In this document: positions 6,502 to 12,477 of the stretch, piece by piece | Numbering within the stretch: the stretch's first letter is position 1 | Layout of the letters: each line of letters starts with the position of its first letter | Assembly (NCBI GenBank): GCA_003519685.1 | Contig: DOWG01000103.1 | Location: 2,537-17,367 of the forward strand | Direction of reading: 5' to 3' | DNA length: 14,831 nucleotides | Source: Lachnospiraceae bacterium | GTDB taxonomy: Bacteria > Bacillota > Clostridia > Lachnospirales > Lachnospiraceae | The notes under the pieces: generated by a model | The model's database searches: none | Told to the model about the DNA's origin: nothing | Seen by the model: the letters and a program-made list of their open reading frames with translations, nothing else | Position numbers and translations under genes: made by a program

Positions 6502-8511
6502 ATGAAAAACAAAATTATTTCAATTTTATTAGCTGTTACAATGTTGTTTACTCTTGTGGGATGCAGCAAGCGGCCAAATGCAGAGCCTGCAAACAATGAA
6601 GAGTCTGCAAACAATGAAGAGTCTGCAAACAATGAAGAGTCTGCAAACAATGAAAAGCCTGCATACAAAGCGGGAACTTATACGGGAACTGCTGCAGGTA
6701 GAAATGGAGATGTAAGCGTAGAAGTAACTTTTTCTGAAACTAAAATTGAATCTATTAAAGTTACAAATCATTCAGAAACTGAGGGTATTTCAGATGCTGC
6801 AATCAAAAGTATTCCAGAAAAGGTTGTAAAAGCTCAAAGTTTAGCTGTGGATACCATATCAGGTGCAACGATTACTTCTGACGCAATTTTGTTGGCGATT
6901 GAAGATGCCGTAATCCAAGCAGGGGGAGATGTAAACGCACTAAAACAACATATTAAAAAAGACGCAGAAGAAGCCAAAACAGAAGATGAGAATTGTGATG
7001 TTGTTGTGGTAGGTGCAGGTGCTGCAGGGACCGCTGCTGCACTGGCAGCAGTTGAGAATGGTGCGAATGTAATCTTATTAGAAAAAACAGCTTCACCAAT
7101 GGGTGCAAGTACACTTGCTGGTGGCATGTTCGCAGCTGATTCATCACAACAAAAAGCTGCAAATGCAGTTGTTGACAAGGAATGGTTATATGACCAGTAT
7201 ATGGATATTTCTGGAGGATATATCAATTCTTTATTAGTTCGTAAAATAATTGATGAATCTGGAGCAACCGTTGATTGGTTACAAGAAAACGGTTGCGAAA
7301 TGAAACTTGTAGATGCAGGTACTGGTGGTTCTTATAAACATATTGGTATGCCAAGTACATTACATGGCTATCAAGAAGGAGGTACTGTTGCTATTACTAA
7401 GTTGATTGAAAGCTTTGAAAGCAAAGGTGGTAAAACATATTTTAGTACTCCCGCGACAGAAATGTTATATAATTCTGAGAATGAAGTTGCAGGTGTAGTT
7501 GCAGAAAAAGCAGATGGCACAATACTTAATATTCATGCGAAAGCTGTTATTATTGCTACTGGCGGATATGGTGGTAATTCAGAAATGCTGAGTAAATATA
7601 TTGGTGAAAAACATACCATGGGAGAGGTAGCACAGAATACTGGTGATGGAATTAAGATGGCCTGGGATGCAGGTGCATCTGAATGCGGCATTGATGTAAC
7701 GCAATATTTTTGGCAGACCTTTAAAGGTGATGAAATTAAGAAATTGTCAGAAATAGTAGGTGATGATTGGTGGGCACTTACGAATTTCACCAAGTATGCT
7801 AATTTACGTGTAAATTTAGAAGGAAAACGTTTCAGTGATGAAACCAATGCGACTCTATATGCGGTTCATGGAGCAGAGATCCATATGCAACCTAACGAAA
7901 CAGAATATGTAATTATTGATAGTCACATGCTTGATATAATCAAGGAAAAAGGTACAGCTGGTATAGAAGCACAATATGAAAAATGGAAAGATGATCCACA
8001 GTTCTTTATGGAGTTTAATGAGCCAAATGACACCGCTGAATTATACAAGATGGAAAATACCCCTATGGATTATACTAAAGTTTTAGATCCTCTTGTAGGT
8101 ACAGGCGTTGTATTTAAAGGAAATACCTTAGAGGAACTTGCCAATAATATGGAAGTAGACAAAGATAATTTTATTAAATCCGTTAATCAATATAATGGTG
8201 CTATTAAATCTGGTAAGGATGAATTATTCTTTGCAGATACCAATAGTTTAATTTCAGTGGATAAGGCACCTTATTATGCTGTAAAATTTTCAGCAAGAAA
8301 TCTTGGAACATTGGGTGGAGTAAGAATTAATGAAGATATACAGGCTATTGACAACGATGGAAAACCTGTAAAAGGTCTTTATGTTGCAGGTGCAGACGCA
8401 GGTGGTATGTATGGAAAATCTTATGTAGATTTTGAGGGCGGAACATTGGGATTTGCTTACACCTCTGGTCGTATTGCTGGCATAAATGCAGCTGAATATG
8501 TAGCAAAATAG
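6502..8511 (+). CDS. Secreted flavin (FMN/FAD) reductase lipoprotein, fumarate-reductase superfamily
   Basis: Predicted extracellular lipoprotein of 669 residues reducing an organic electron acceptor. The signal peptide ends in lipobox L-V-G-C with Cys21. Residues ~30-53 are an ANNEES repeat linker. Residues ~55-140 are an FMN-binding domain with D-T-I-S-G-A-T at 117-123, the site where ApbE-type enzymes attach FMN to Thr. Residues ~165-669 are an FAD_binding_2 domain with G-A-G-A-A-G at 171-176 and Glu194 for the FAD ribose. G-K-R-F with Arg443 fits the family's catalytic Arg. However, G-T-L-G-G at 602-606 replaces the H-H-T-M-G-G of flavocytochrome fumarate reductases, and the C-terminal G-N-R-L-G-G is replaced by a Y-G-K-S-Y type loop (637-641). 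A substrate other than fumarate is therefore likely. The open frame extends upstream into the element, but ATG 6502 has the AAAGGAG site and the signal peptide. No ApbE or electron-donor gene is in the window. Confidence 0.85.
   Translation: MKNKIISILLAVTMLFTLVGCSKRPNAEPANNEESANNEESANNEESANNEKPAYKAGTYTGTAAGRNGDVSVEVTFSETKIESIKVTNHSETEGISDAAIKSIPEKVVKAQSLAVDTISGATITSDAILLAIEDAVIQAGGDVNALKQHIKKDAEEAKTEDENCDVVVVGAGAAGTAAALAAVENGANVILLEKTASPMGASTLAGGMFAADSSQQKAANAVVDKEWLYDQYMDISGGYINSLLVRKIIDESGATVDWLQENGCEMKLVDAGTGGSYKHIGMPSTLHGYQEGGTVAITKLIESFESKGGKTYFSTPATEMLYNSENEVAGVVAEKADGTILNIHAKAVIIATGGYGGNSEMLSKYIGEKHTMGEVAQNTGDGIKMAWDAGASECGIDVTQYFWQTFKGDEIKKLSEIVGDDWWALTNFTKYANLRVNLEGKRFSDETNATLYAVHGAEIHMQPNETEYVIIDSHMLDIIKEKGTAGIEAQYEKWKDDPQFFMEFNEPNDTAELYKMENTPMDYTKVLDPLVGTGVVFKGNTLEELANNMEVDKDNFIKSVNQYNGAIKSGKDELFFADTNSLISVDKAPYYAVKFSARNLGTLGGVRINEDIQAIDNDGKPVKGLYVAGADAGGMYGKSYVDFEGGTLGFAYTSGRIAGINAAEYVAK
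6589..6660 (+). repeat. Four 18-bp tandem repeats encoding the ANNEES linker
   Basis: Units start at 6589, 6607, 6625 and 6643. The first three are identical (GCAAACAATGAAGAGTCT) and the fourth differs at two bases, giving ANNEKP. They lie just after the lipidated Cys and encode a flexible acidic spacer between membrane anchor and FMN domain. Exact units suggest recent expansion, so the repeat number may vary between strains. Confidence 0.9.
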
Positions 8512-8556
8512 TCAAAGGCGGCAGTATACTGGTCTTTTGACTCGGACTGTAGACAA

Positions 8557-8588
8557 AGTAGCAGGTTTTCATATGAAAACCTGCTACT
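8557..8588. repeat. Perfect 32-bp palindrome downstream of the reductase gene
   Basis: A 14-bp arm AGTAGCAGGTTTTC (8557-8570), the self-complementary centre ATAT, and the exact complement GAAAACCTGCTACT (8575-8588). As RNA it is a stable hairpin and may end or protect the reductase transcript, but no U-run follows (ATTCTATG). As DNA it is symmetric enough to be an operator. Preceding it, AGTCAAAG (8510-8517) and CTTTTGACT (8534-8542) form a second, weaker hairpin. Confidence 0.6.
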
Positions 8589-8616
8589 ATTCTATGCATT
8601 AAAATAATTCAGCCTT

Positions 8617-8645
8617 TTGACTAACTATTCGTTTTATGATATCAT
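8617..8645 (+). promoter_or_regulatory. Promoter of the RpiR-type regulator gene
   Basis: TTGACT at 8617-8622, a 17-bp spacer, and TATCAT at 8640-8645, each one base from consensus. A 12-bp perfect palindrome TATGATATCATA (8635-8646) covers the -10 box and could be an operator for autoregulation. The -35 is embedded in CTTTTGACT, the same 9-mer found at 8534-8542. Confidence 0.65.
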
Positions 8646-8674
8646 ACTCGTAAAAACAACGGGTGAGATTTCAT

Positions 8675-9451
8675 ATGATTGACTTATTTCCACTATTAGA
8701 AATGTATAATACCTATAGTCATGATGATATTTATTTTGATATAGTTAAAAATGTTATTGATAATTACAATGAATTGGAGTTAGATTCGCTTTTAACCTTT
8801 TCAGAAAGTATGCATGTTTCGTCTTCTTCCATTAATCGTTTTTTAAAAGAGTTATATTATGAAAATTTTACTACATTTAAGGCAGAGCACCTGAAAAAAG
8901 AAGAGTATTACTTTTATGATTATAACTATATTAGCAATAAAGAAACAGATGAAACAGACTCATTTTATGGCTATACCGGTGCGTTTTTATCAGAGATAAG
9001 TCAAAGTATAAATAGTATTGATGAAAAACATATACATAACCTTAGTCAAAAGATTATTGAGTGTGAAAATGTCATTTTTGTGGGCACCCCTCTTATTGAT
9101 GACATTTGGTGGCTGCAATTAGAGTTGATATTACTTGGAAAAAGAACTTCGGCGTTTATCAATCCCAATTATCAAATTGAAGCAGTGCAAAATTTAACTC
9201 ATAATACATTGGTGATTGGTATTGATGTCATGCGTCAGGATGACATTTTTATACATAGTATATTAAAGGATGCAAAAAAAAGAGGAGCTAGAGTGGCTTG
9301 TATTTCACATTTTAACAAAGCAAGTTATACAGGTTATGTAGACGAATGTCTTTTTTACAAAGGCAGTAATTCGCGATCGGATAATTTCGTGTTAAGTCTT
9401 ATTCTAAATTATATAGGGAAGAACCTTAGAGAAAAAGTGATAGAATTCTAA
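8675..9451 (+). CDS. MurR/RpiR-like transcriptional regulator (HTH plus degenerate SIS domain)
   Basis: Protein of 258 residues. The N-terminal ~75 residues are helical and resemble the RpiR helix-turn-helix, with the S-E-S-M-H-V-S-S-S-S-I-N-R-F-L-K recognition segment near 43-58. Residues ~110-245 resemble an SIS (sugar isomerase-like) domain, with I-I-E-C-E-N-V-I-F-V-G as the first strand and a later A-R-V-A-C-I-S-H strand. In RpiR regulators this domain senses a phosphorylated sugar or related effector. Here the usual G-x-G-x-S loop is G-T-P-L-I-D-D, so the ligand may be different. ATG 8675 is preferred over the GTG at 8663 because GGGTGAG at 8661-8667 lies seven bases before it. The gene follows the reductase gene and precedes the transporter, all on the + strand, so it plausibly controls one or both. 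Confidence 0.7.
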   Translation: MIDLFPLLEMYNTYSHDDIYFDIVKNVIDNYNELELDSLLTFSESMHVSSSSINRFLKELYYENFTTFKAEHLKKEEYYFYDYNYISNKETDETDSFYGYTGAFLSEISQSINSIDEKHIHNLSQKIIECENVIFVGTPLIDDIWWLQLELILLGKRTSAFINPNYQIEAVQNLTHNTLVIGIDVMRQDDIFIHSILKDAKKRGARVACISHFNKASYTGYVDECLFYKGSNSRSDNFVLSLILNYIGKNLREKVIEF

Positions 9452-9490
9452 TGAATATTCAATTTAACAAGATATAATCATATAGAATAG

Positions 9491-9533
9491 TAAAGCGTAT
9501 AAGATGATTTTTTAAGTTAGCTTATACGCTTTA
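9491..9533 (+). terminator. Probable terminator hairpin after the RpiR-type gene
   Basis: A perfect 13-bp stem, TAAAGCGTATAAG (9491-9503) with CTTATACGCTTTA (9521-9533), and a 17-base loop. The T-run after it is poor (TTATCTG), so termination may be partial. Confidence 0.55.
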
Positions 9534-9560
9534 TTATCTGTTAATAATTTTGCTCAAAAT

Positions 9561-9616
9561 TACTTAGTGTCTGCTGATTTAGAACGGGAATCGGTTTAAT
9601 CAGCAGACACTAAGTA
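9561..9616. repeat. 19-bp perfect inverted repeat in the leader of the EamA gene
   Basis: TACTTAGTGTCTGCTGATT (9561-9579) is exactly complementary to 9598-9616, with an 18-base loop. It ends 35 bases before the presumed start of the transporter gene and is not followed by a U-run. As RNA it would be a very stable leader hairpin; as DNA it could be an operator or the remnant ends of a small element. No target duplication is visible around it. Confidence 0.7.
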
Positions 9617-9650
9617 GAAAATAGAAAGACGAGAAAATAGAACCTGTGAG

Positions 9651-10595
9651 GTGTTTATAACGAAAAACAAACAATTTAAACCAATATTTTTTGCCATATT
9701 GGCAGCGGCATTATATGCTATTAGTTCACCAGTATCTAAGCTCTTACTAAGGGAAGTTCCACCTACATTAATGGCATCCTTTTTATATCTTGGCGCAGGG
9801 TTAGGAATGTCTATTATTGACTTAATTAGATATAAGAAATATAAGGGAAAAACTGAGGCAAAGCTTACAAAGCAAGAACTTCCATATACCATTGGAATGG
9901 TCGCGTTAGATGTTGCAGCACCTATATTTTTGATGATTGGACTTACAATGGCATCTGCTGCTAATGTTTCATTACTTAATAACTTTGAAATTGTTGCTAC
10001 ATCTTTAATTGCTTTAATAATATTTAAGGAACCTATAGGAAAAAGACTTTGGGGTGCTATTCTTCTTATTACAATCTCAAGTATTATTCTATCGATAGAA
10101 GATGTAAGCAGCTTTTCATTTTCATTTGGTTCAGTTTTTGTATTATTAGCATCTATTTGTTGGGGACTAGAAAATAACTGTACAAGAAAATTATCCGTAA
10201 AAGACCCATTACAAGTTGTTATAATTAAAGGATTTGGCTCTGGAATAGGTTCTTTAATAATTGCGTTAATATTGGGAGAAAAAGCAAATAATATTTCCTT
10301 TATAATAGCAGCCTTAATATTAGGATTTTTTTCTTATGGATTAAGTATATTCTTTTATATTTATGCCCAAAGAGACCTGGGAGCCGCTAAGACAAGTGCC
10401 TATTATGCCGTATCACCATTTATTGGGGTAGGATTGTCACTGATAATTTTTAGGGAAATACCAACACCTTTATTTATTATCGCATTATCTATAATGATTA
10501 TAGGTATGTATTTTGCATCAACAGAAGAACATAATCATAAGCATCATCATACAATATGCAATATTTTTAAGAAGAAATGCCAAGAAATCGTATAA
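9651..10595 (+). CDS. EamA/DMT-family membrane transporter with His-rich C-terminus
   Basis: About 314 residues with ten hydrophobic segments in two EamA-type repeats, typical of drug/metabolite transporters that move small organic molecules across the membrane. The first repeat spans roughly residues 8-150 (I-S-S-P-V-S-K early in it). The second spans ~160-292 (C-W-G-L-E-N-N-C-T-R-K, then A-Y-Y-A-V-S-P-F-I-G-V). The cytoplasmic tail has His294, 296 and 298-300 plus Cys303 and Cys310, a possible metal-binding patch seen in some DMT proteins. The start is odd. GTG 9651 overlaps the only good ribosome site (GAGGTG, 9648-9653), while the codons properly placed after that site are ATA 9657 and ACG 9660; the next ordinary candidate is TTG 9699 inside the first membrane helix. 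The ATA may be a mutated ATG or a non-standard start. The substrate is unknown. Confidence 0.75.
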   Translation: MFITKNKQFKPIFFAILAAALYAISSPVSKLLLREVPPTLMASFLYLGAGLGMSIIDLIRYKKYKGKTEAKLTKQELPYTIGMVALDVAAPIFLMIGLTMASAANVSLLNNFEIVATSLIALIIFKEPIGKRLWGAILLITISSIILSIEDVSSFSFSFGSVFVLLASICWGLENNCTRKLSVKDPLQVVIIKGFGSGIGSLIIALILGEKANNISFIIAALILGFFSYGLSIFFYIYAQRDLGAAKTSAYYAVSPFIGVGLSLIIFREIPTPLFIIALSIMIIGMYFASTEEHNHKHHHTICNIFKKKCQEIV

Positions 10596-10678
10596 CTGAC
10601 ATGATACGATAGAATGGTAATAAGTAATGAAACTATGAGTATTTAAAATATAAAATGTATTGTCTGGAGGGAGTAAGG

Positions 10679-11479
10679 ATGAATCTATCAATAAAAATAA
10701 TTAATAAAGAGGGAAAAGTACTGGCTGATCATTCAAATATGAATGAAGTTAATCTGGTTTATCAAAATGCTTATCAGGAAGGGGATAGAATCGTTATCAC
10801 CTCTTCTGAGAAGGATACTTATTTGAATGTTCAGGTAGATGATGCTTTCGGCTCGGCATTTATTTATGTAACGAAGCATGAGATTACCTATCATATACCA
10901 TTTGCAGAAAAGAAAGTGTCCTATTCACCCAAGGCTTTCTGTGGGAATCTGCATCTTCTATGGGTCAGGGCCGCTTCCAAAGAGGAAATCGTATCCTATA
11001 AGAATTTGGCATTGAATGTCATGGATCAGCATGAAGCGGATGGATACTATCCCCATACGATTGCCAATGTGGAAACCAGGGGAGAATCCGTATTTGCATC
11101 AAGGAATGCCATTGACGGGGTCCGCGAGAATCACTCCCATGGTCCCTGGCCTTATCAATCCTGGGGCATCAACAGGCAGGATGATGCTAAGATGAAGCTT
11201 GAATTTGGCAGAAAAGTAATTATAGATAAAATTATTCTATATACGCGTGCCGATTTTCCTCATGATAATTGGTGGAAGGAGGTTAGCTTCCTGTTCTCCG
11301 ATGGATCAAGCAAGGTATGGGAGCTGGAGAAAAGTGATCAAGCTCATGTTTTGCAATTTGAGAAACAGGAAGTGGAGTGGCTGGAATTTTATAACCTGAT
11401 CAAAGCGGATGATCCGTCTCCGTTCCCGGCGCTGACTCAGATTGAGGTGTATGGTACAGAAGCTGGAGTTAACTTATGA
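10679..11479 (+). CDS. Soluble protein with discoidin-like (galactose-binding-fold) C-terminal half
   Basis: Protein of 266 residues without signal peptide or membrane segment. Residues ~1-110 are a beta-rich domain I do not recognise. Residues ~120-260 resemble an F5/8 type C (discoidin) jelly-roll: an A-S-R-N-A-I-D-G-V segment near 145-153, the Trp-rich stretch G-P-W-P-Y-Q-S-W-G-I-N near 160-170, the strand I-I-D-K-I-I-L-Y-T-R-A-D-F-P-H-D-N-W-W-K, and a final L-T-Q-I-E-V-Y-G strand, which is how such domains usually end. Such folds usually bind carbohydrate and are usually secreted, so a cytoplasmic form is unexpected. ATG 10679 has GGAGG at 10666-10670 upstream; the ATG at 10655 lacks such a site. 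It seems to be a single-gene unit. Its base composition is nearer to the core genes than to its AT-rich left neighbours. Function is unknown. Confidence 0.7.
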   Translation: MNLSIKIINKEGKVLADHSNMNEVNLVYQNAYQEGDRIVITSSEKDTYLNVQVDDAFGSAFIYVTKHEITYHIPFAEKKVSYSPKAFCGNLHLLWVRAASKEEIVSYKNLALNVMDQHEADGYYPHTIANVETRGESVFASRNAIDGVRENHSHGPWPYQSWGINRQDDAKMKLEFGRKVIIDKIILYTRADFPHDNWWKEVSFLFSDGSSKVWELEKSDQAHVLQFEKQEVEWLEFYNLIKADDPSPFPALTQIEVYGTEAGVNL

Positions 11480-11516
11480 CACTCAAAAAATCTTTCAAAA
11501 ATTTTTAAAATTTTCA

Positions 11517-11545
11517 TTGACATTAAATAAGATCCATAATATAAT
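11517..11545 (+). promoter_or_regulatory. Consensus sigma-A promoter of the metal-efflux locus
   Basis: TTGACA at 11517-11522, a 17-bp spacer and TATAAT at 11540-11545, a perfect match to both consensus boxes. Transcription would start near 11552. Such a strong promoter needs tight repression, which fits the operator just downstream. Confidence 0.85.
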
Positions 11546-11559
11546 ACAAATATAACATA

Positions 11560-11573
11560 TGAATAGTTGTTCA
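11560..11573. promoter_or_regulatory. ArsR/SmtB-type operator O1
   Basis: TGAATAGTTGTTCA is an imperfect dyad (TGAA...TTCA) at about +9 to +22 of the predicted transcript. It closely resembles the TGAACA-x-x-T-x-TTCA sites bound by SmtB/CadC-type repressors, and another TTTGAAT half-site follows at about 11579. The same 14-mer with three changes recurs at 12443-12456. Confidence 0.65.
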
Positions 11574-11614
11574 CCTGTTTGAATGATAGATAGAAATGGA
11601 AAGGTGGGATATTG

Positions 11615-11980
11615 ATGAAGAATCCGGATATAATTGAACGATGCAGTTGTGAAATGATACATGAGGAAGTTGTAAACCGGGTAAAAGACCAGATGCCGGA
11701 AGAGGAGACCCTTTATGATTTAGCAGAGCTTTTTAAAGTGTTTGGAGATTCTACCCGTATCAAGATTCTTTGGGCCCTTGATGCAGCGGAAATGTGTGTG
11801 TGTGATATTGCAGCATTACTCAATATGACGCAATCTGCGATTTCCCACCAGTTAAGAGTTTTAAAGCAGGCAAAGTTAGTTAAAAACCGAAAAGACGGCA
11901 AGGTTGTATACTATTCTCTGGACGATGAGCATGTAAGGCAGATGTTTGATCAAGGCTTAAATCATATTCGGGAGAATTAG
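11615..11980 (+). CDS. ArsR/SmtB-family metal-responsive repressor, CadC-like
   Basis: Winged-helix repressor of 121 residues that leaves DNA when it binds Cd, Pb or Zn. Both metal sites of the family are complete. The alpha-3 site is Cys61 and Cys63 in E-M-C-V-C-D, with N-terminal Cys10 and Cys12 to finish it, as in CadC. The alpha-5 site is Asp104, His106, His117 and Glu120, with the same spacing as in SmtB. The recognition helix reads T-Q-S-A-I-S-H-Q-L-R-V-L at 72-83, and the wing has R-K-D-G-K-V-V-Y-Y at 92-100. ATG 11615 follows AAGGTGGG at 11601-11608; the TTG at 11612 is a weaker choice. It opens the locus with the HMA protein and the P-type ATPase and very probably represses its own promoter through the site at 11560-11573. 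Confidence 0.92.
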   Translation: MKNPDIIERCSCEMIHEEVVNRVKDQMPEEETLYDLAELFKVFGDSTRIKILWALDAAEMCVCDIAALLNMTQSAISHQLRVLKQAKLVKNRKDGKVVYYSLDDEHVRQMFDQGLNHIREN

Positions 11981-12093
11981 CCTTTTGGAATTCATAAGGT
12001 TTTGTTAATAGTGTTCCATATTAAGTTAGAAACGGTACTCCGCATACAATTTTTTGGAGTATTTAAATATTAAGTAAATTAGGAGTGATATAA

Positions 12094-12180
12094 GAGCGAA
12101 AGATTTTTCAAATCTTTCACTCGGCAAGTTTGTGTCTGCACTGCATCCACAAACTTGTAATCTGCAAAAAGCAGTGCAGA
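12094..12180 (+). promoter_or_regulatory. Structured leader of the HMA gene with interleaved inverted repeats
   Basis: Hairpin I pairs 12094-12106 with 12110-12122 (13 bp, one mismatch, three-base loop). Repeat A, CAAGTTTGTG at 12125-12134, pairs perfectly with CACAAACTTG at 12148-12157. Repeat B, TCTGCACTGC at 12135-12144, lies inside the loop of A and pairs perfectly with GCAGTGCAGA at 12171-12180. B therefore crosses A, giving either a pseudoknot or two mutually exclusive folds. B ends four bases before the GAGG ribosome site (12184-12187) of the HMA gene, so it could influence translation. A further short option is CTGC (12162-12165) with GCAG (12171-12174). It may be an RNA switch, or a copy of a dispersed intergenic repeat. 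Confidence 0.55.
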
Positions 12181-12193
12181 AATGAGGCGAATT

Positions 12194-12415
12194 ATGAAAA
12201 AGAAATTTATACTTGAGGGATTGGGCTGTGCTAATTGCGCAGCGAAGATGGAAAGATCCATTAATAAACTGGATGGCGTCAAGGAAGCTACGGTTAACTT
12301 TATGACACAGAAAATGGTAATTGAAGGCGAAGATGAGAAGATGCCGGCAATCATACAGTCCGCAGAAAAAATCGTAAAGGATATTGAACCGGATACGACG
12401 ATGAAAAAGGCGTGA
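12194..12415 (+). CDS. Stand-alone HMA (heavy-metal-associated) domain protein
   Basis: Cytoplasmic metal-binding protein of 73 residues consisting of one HMA domain, the ferredoxin-like fold that binds soft metals. The motif G-L-G-C-A-N-C-A-A-K-M-E has metal ligands Cys12 and Cys15 and is of the kind found at the N-terminus of Zn/Cd/Pb ATPases. The core ends near residue 65 and a short Lys-rich tail follows. ATG 12194 is chosen because GAGG at 12184-12187 lies six bases upstream; an ATG at 12182 overlaps that site. The ATPase encoded downstream lacks an HMA domain, so this protein probably supplies it in trans as a metal donor or regulatory partner. A decayed second copy lies at 12478-12684. 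Confidence 0.88.
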   Translation: MKKKFILEGLGCANCAAKMERSINKLDGVKEATVNFMTQKMVIEGEDEKMPAIIQSAEKIVKDIEPDTTMKKA

Positions 12416-12433
12416 TGGTACATTATTTTTTTG

Positions 12434-12473
12434 CACATAACATGAACGCTTGTTCAAGTATTCATGTTATGTG
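12434..12473. promoter_or_regulatory. 40-bp dyad containing ArsR/SmtB-type operator O2
   Basis: CACATAACATGAA (12434-12446) is exactly complementary to TTCATGTTATGTG (12461-12473), with a 14-base centre that itself contains CTTG-TT-CAAG. Inside lies TGAACGCTTGTTCA (12443-12456), sharing 11 of 14 bases with the operator at 11560-11573. A T-run precedes the dyad and none follows, so it does not look like a terminator for the + strand. It probably gives the repressor a second binding site between the HMA gene and the ATPase gene. A nearby promoter is not clear; ATGACA at 12478-12483 with TAAATA at 12503-12508 is a weak candidate. Confidence 0.55.
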
Positions 12474-12477
12474 AGAA

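Noticed and set aside
6834..7226. Minus-strand open frames within the flavin reductase gene
   Set aside because: Ala/Ser-rich antisense shadows of a Gly/Ala-rich FAD-binding region, with no features of their own.
12036..12061. Hairpin TACTCC/GGAGTA after the ArsR gene as a terminator
   Set aside because: Six base pairs only, with the T-run in the loop instead of after the stem.
12026..12457. Long minus-strand open frames over the HMA gene and its leader
   Set aside because: They oppose a clear HMA gene, have no ribosome site or recognisable product, and arise from its codon pattern.
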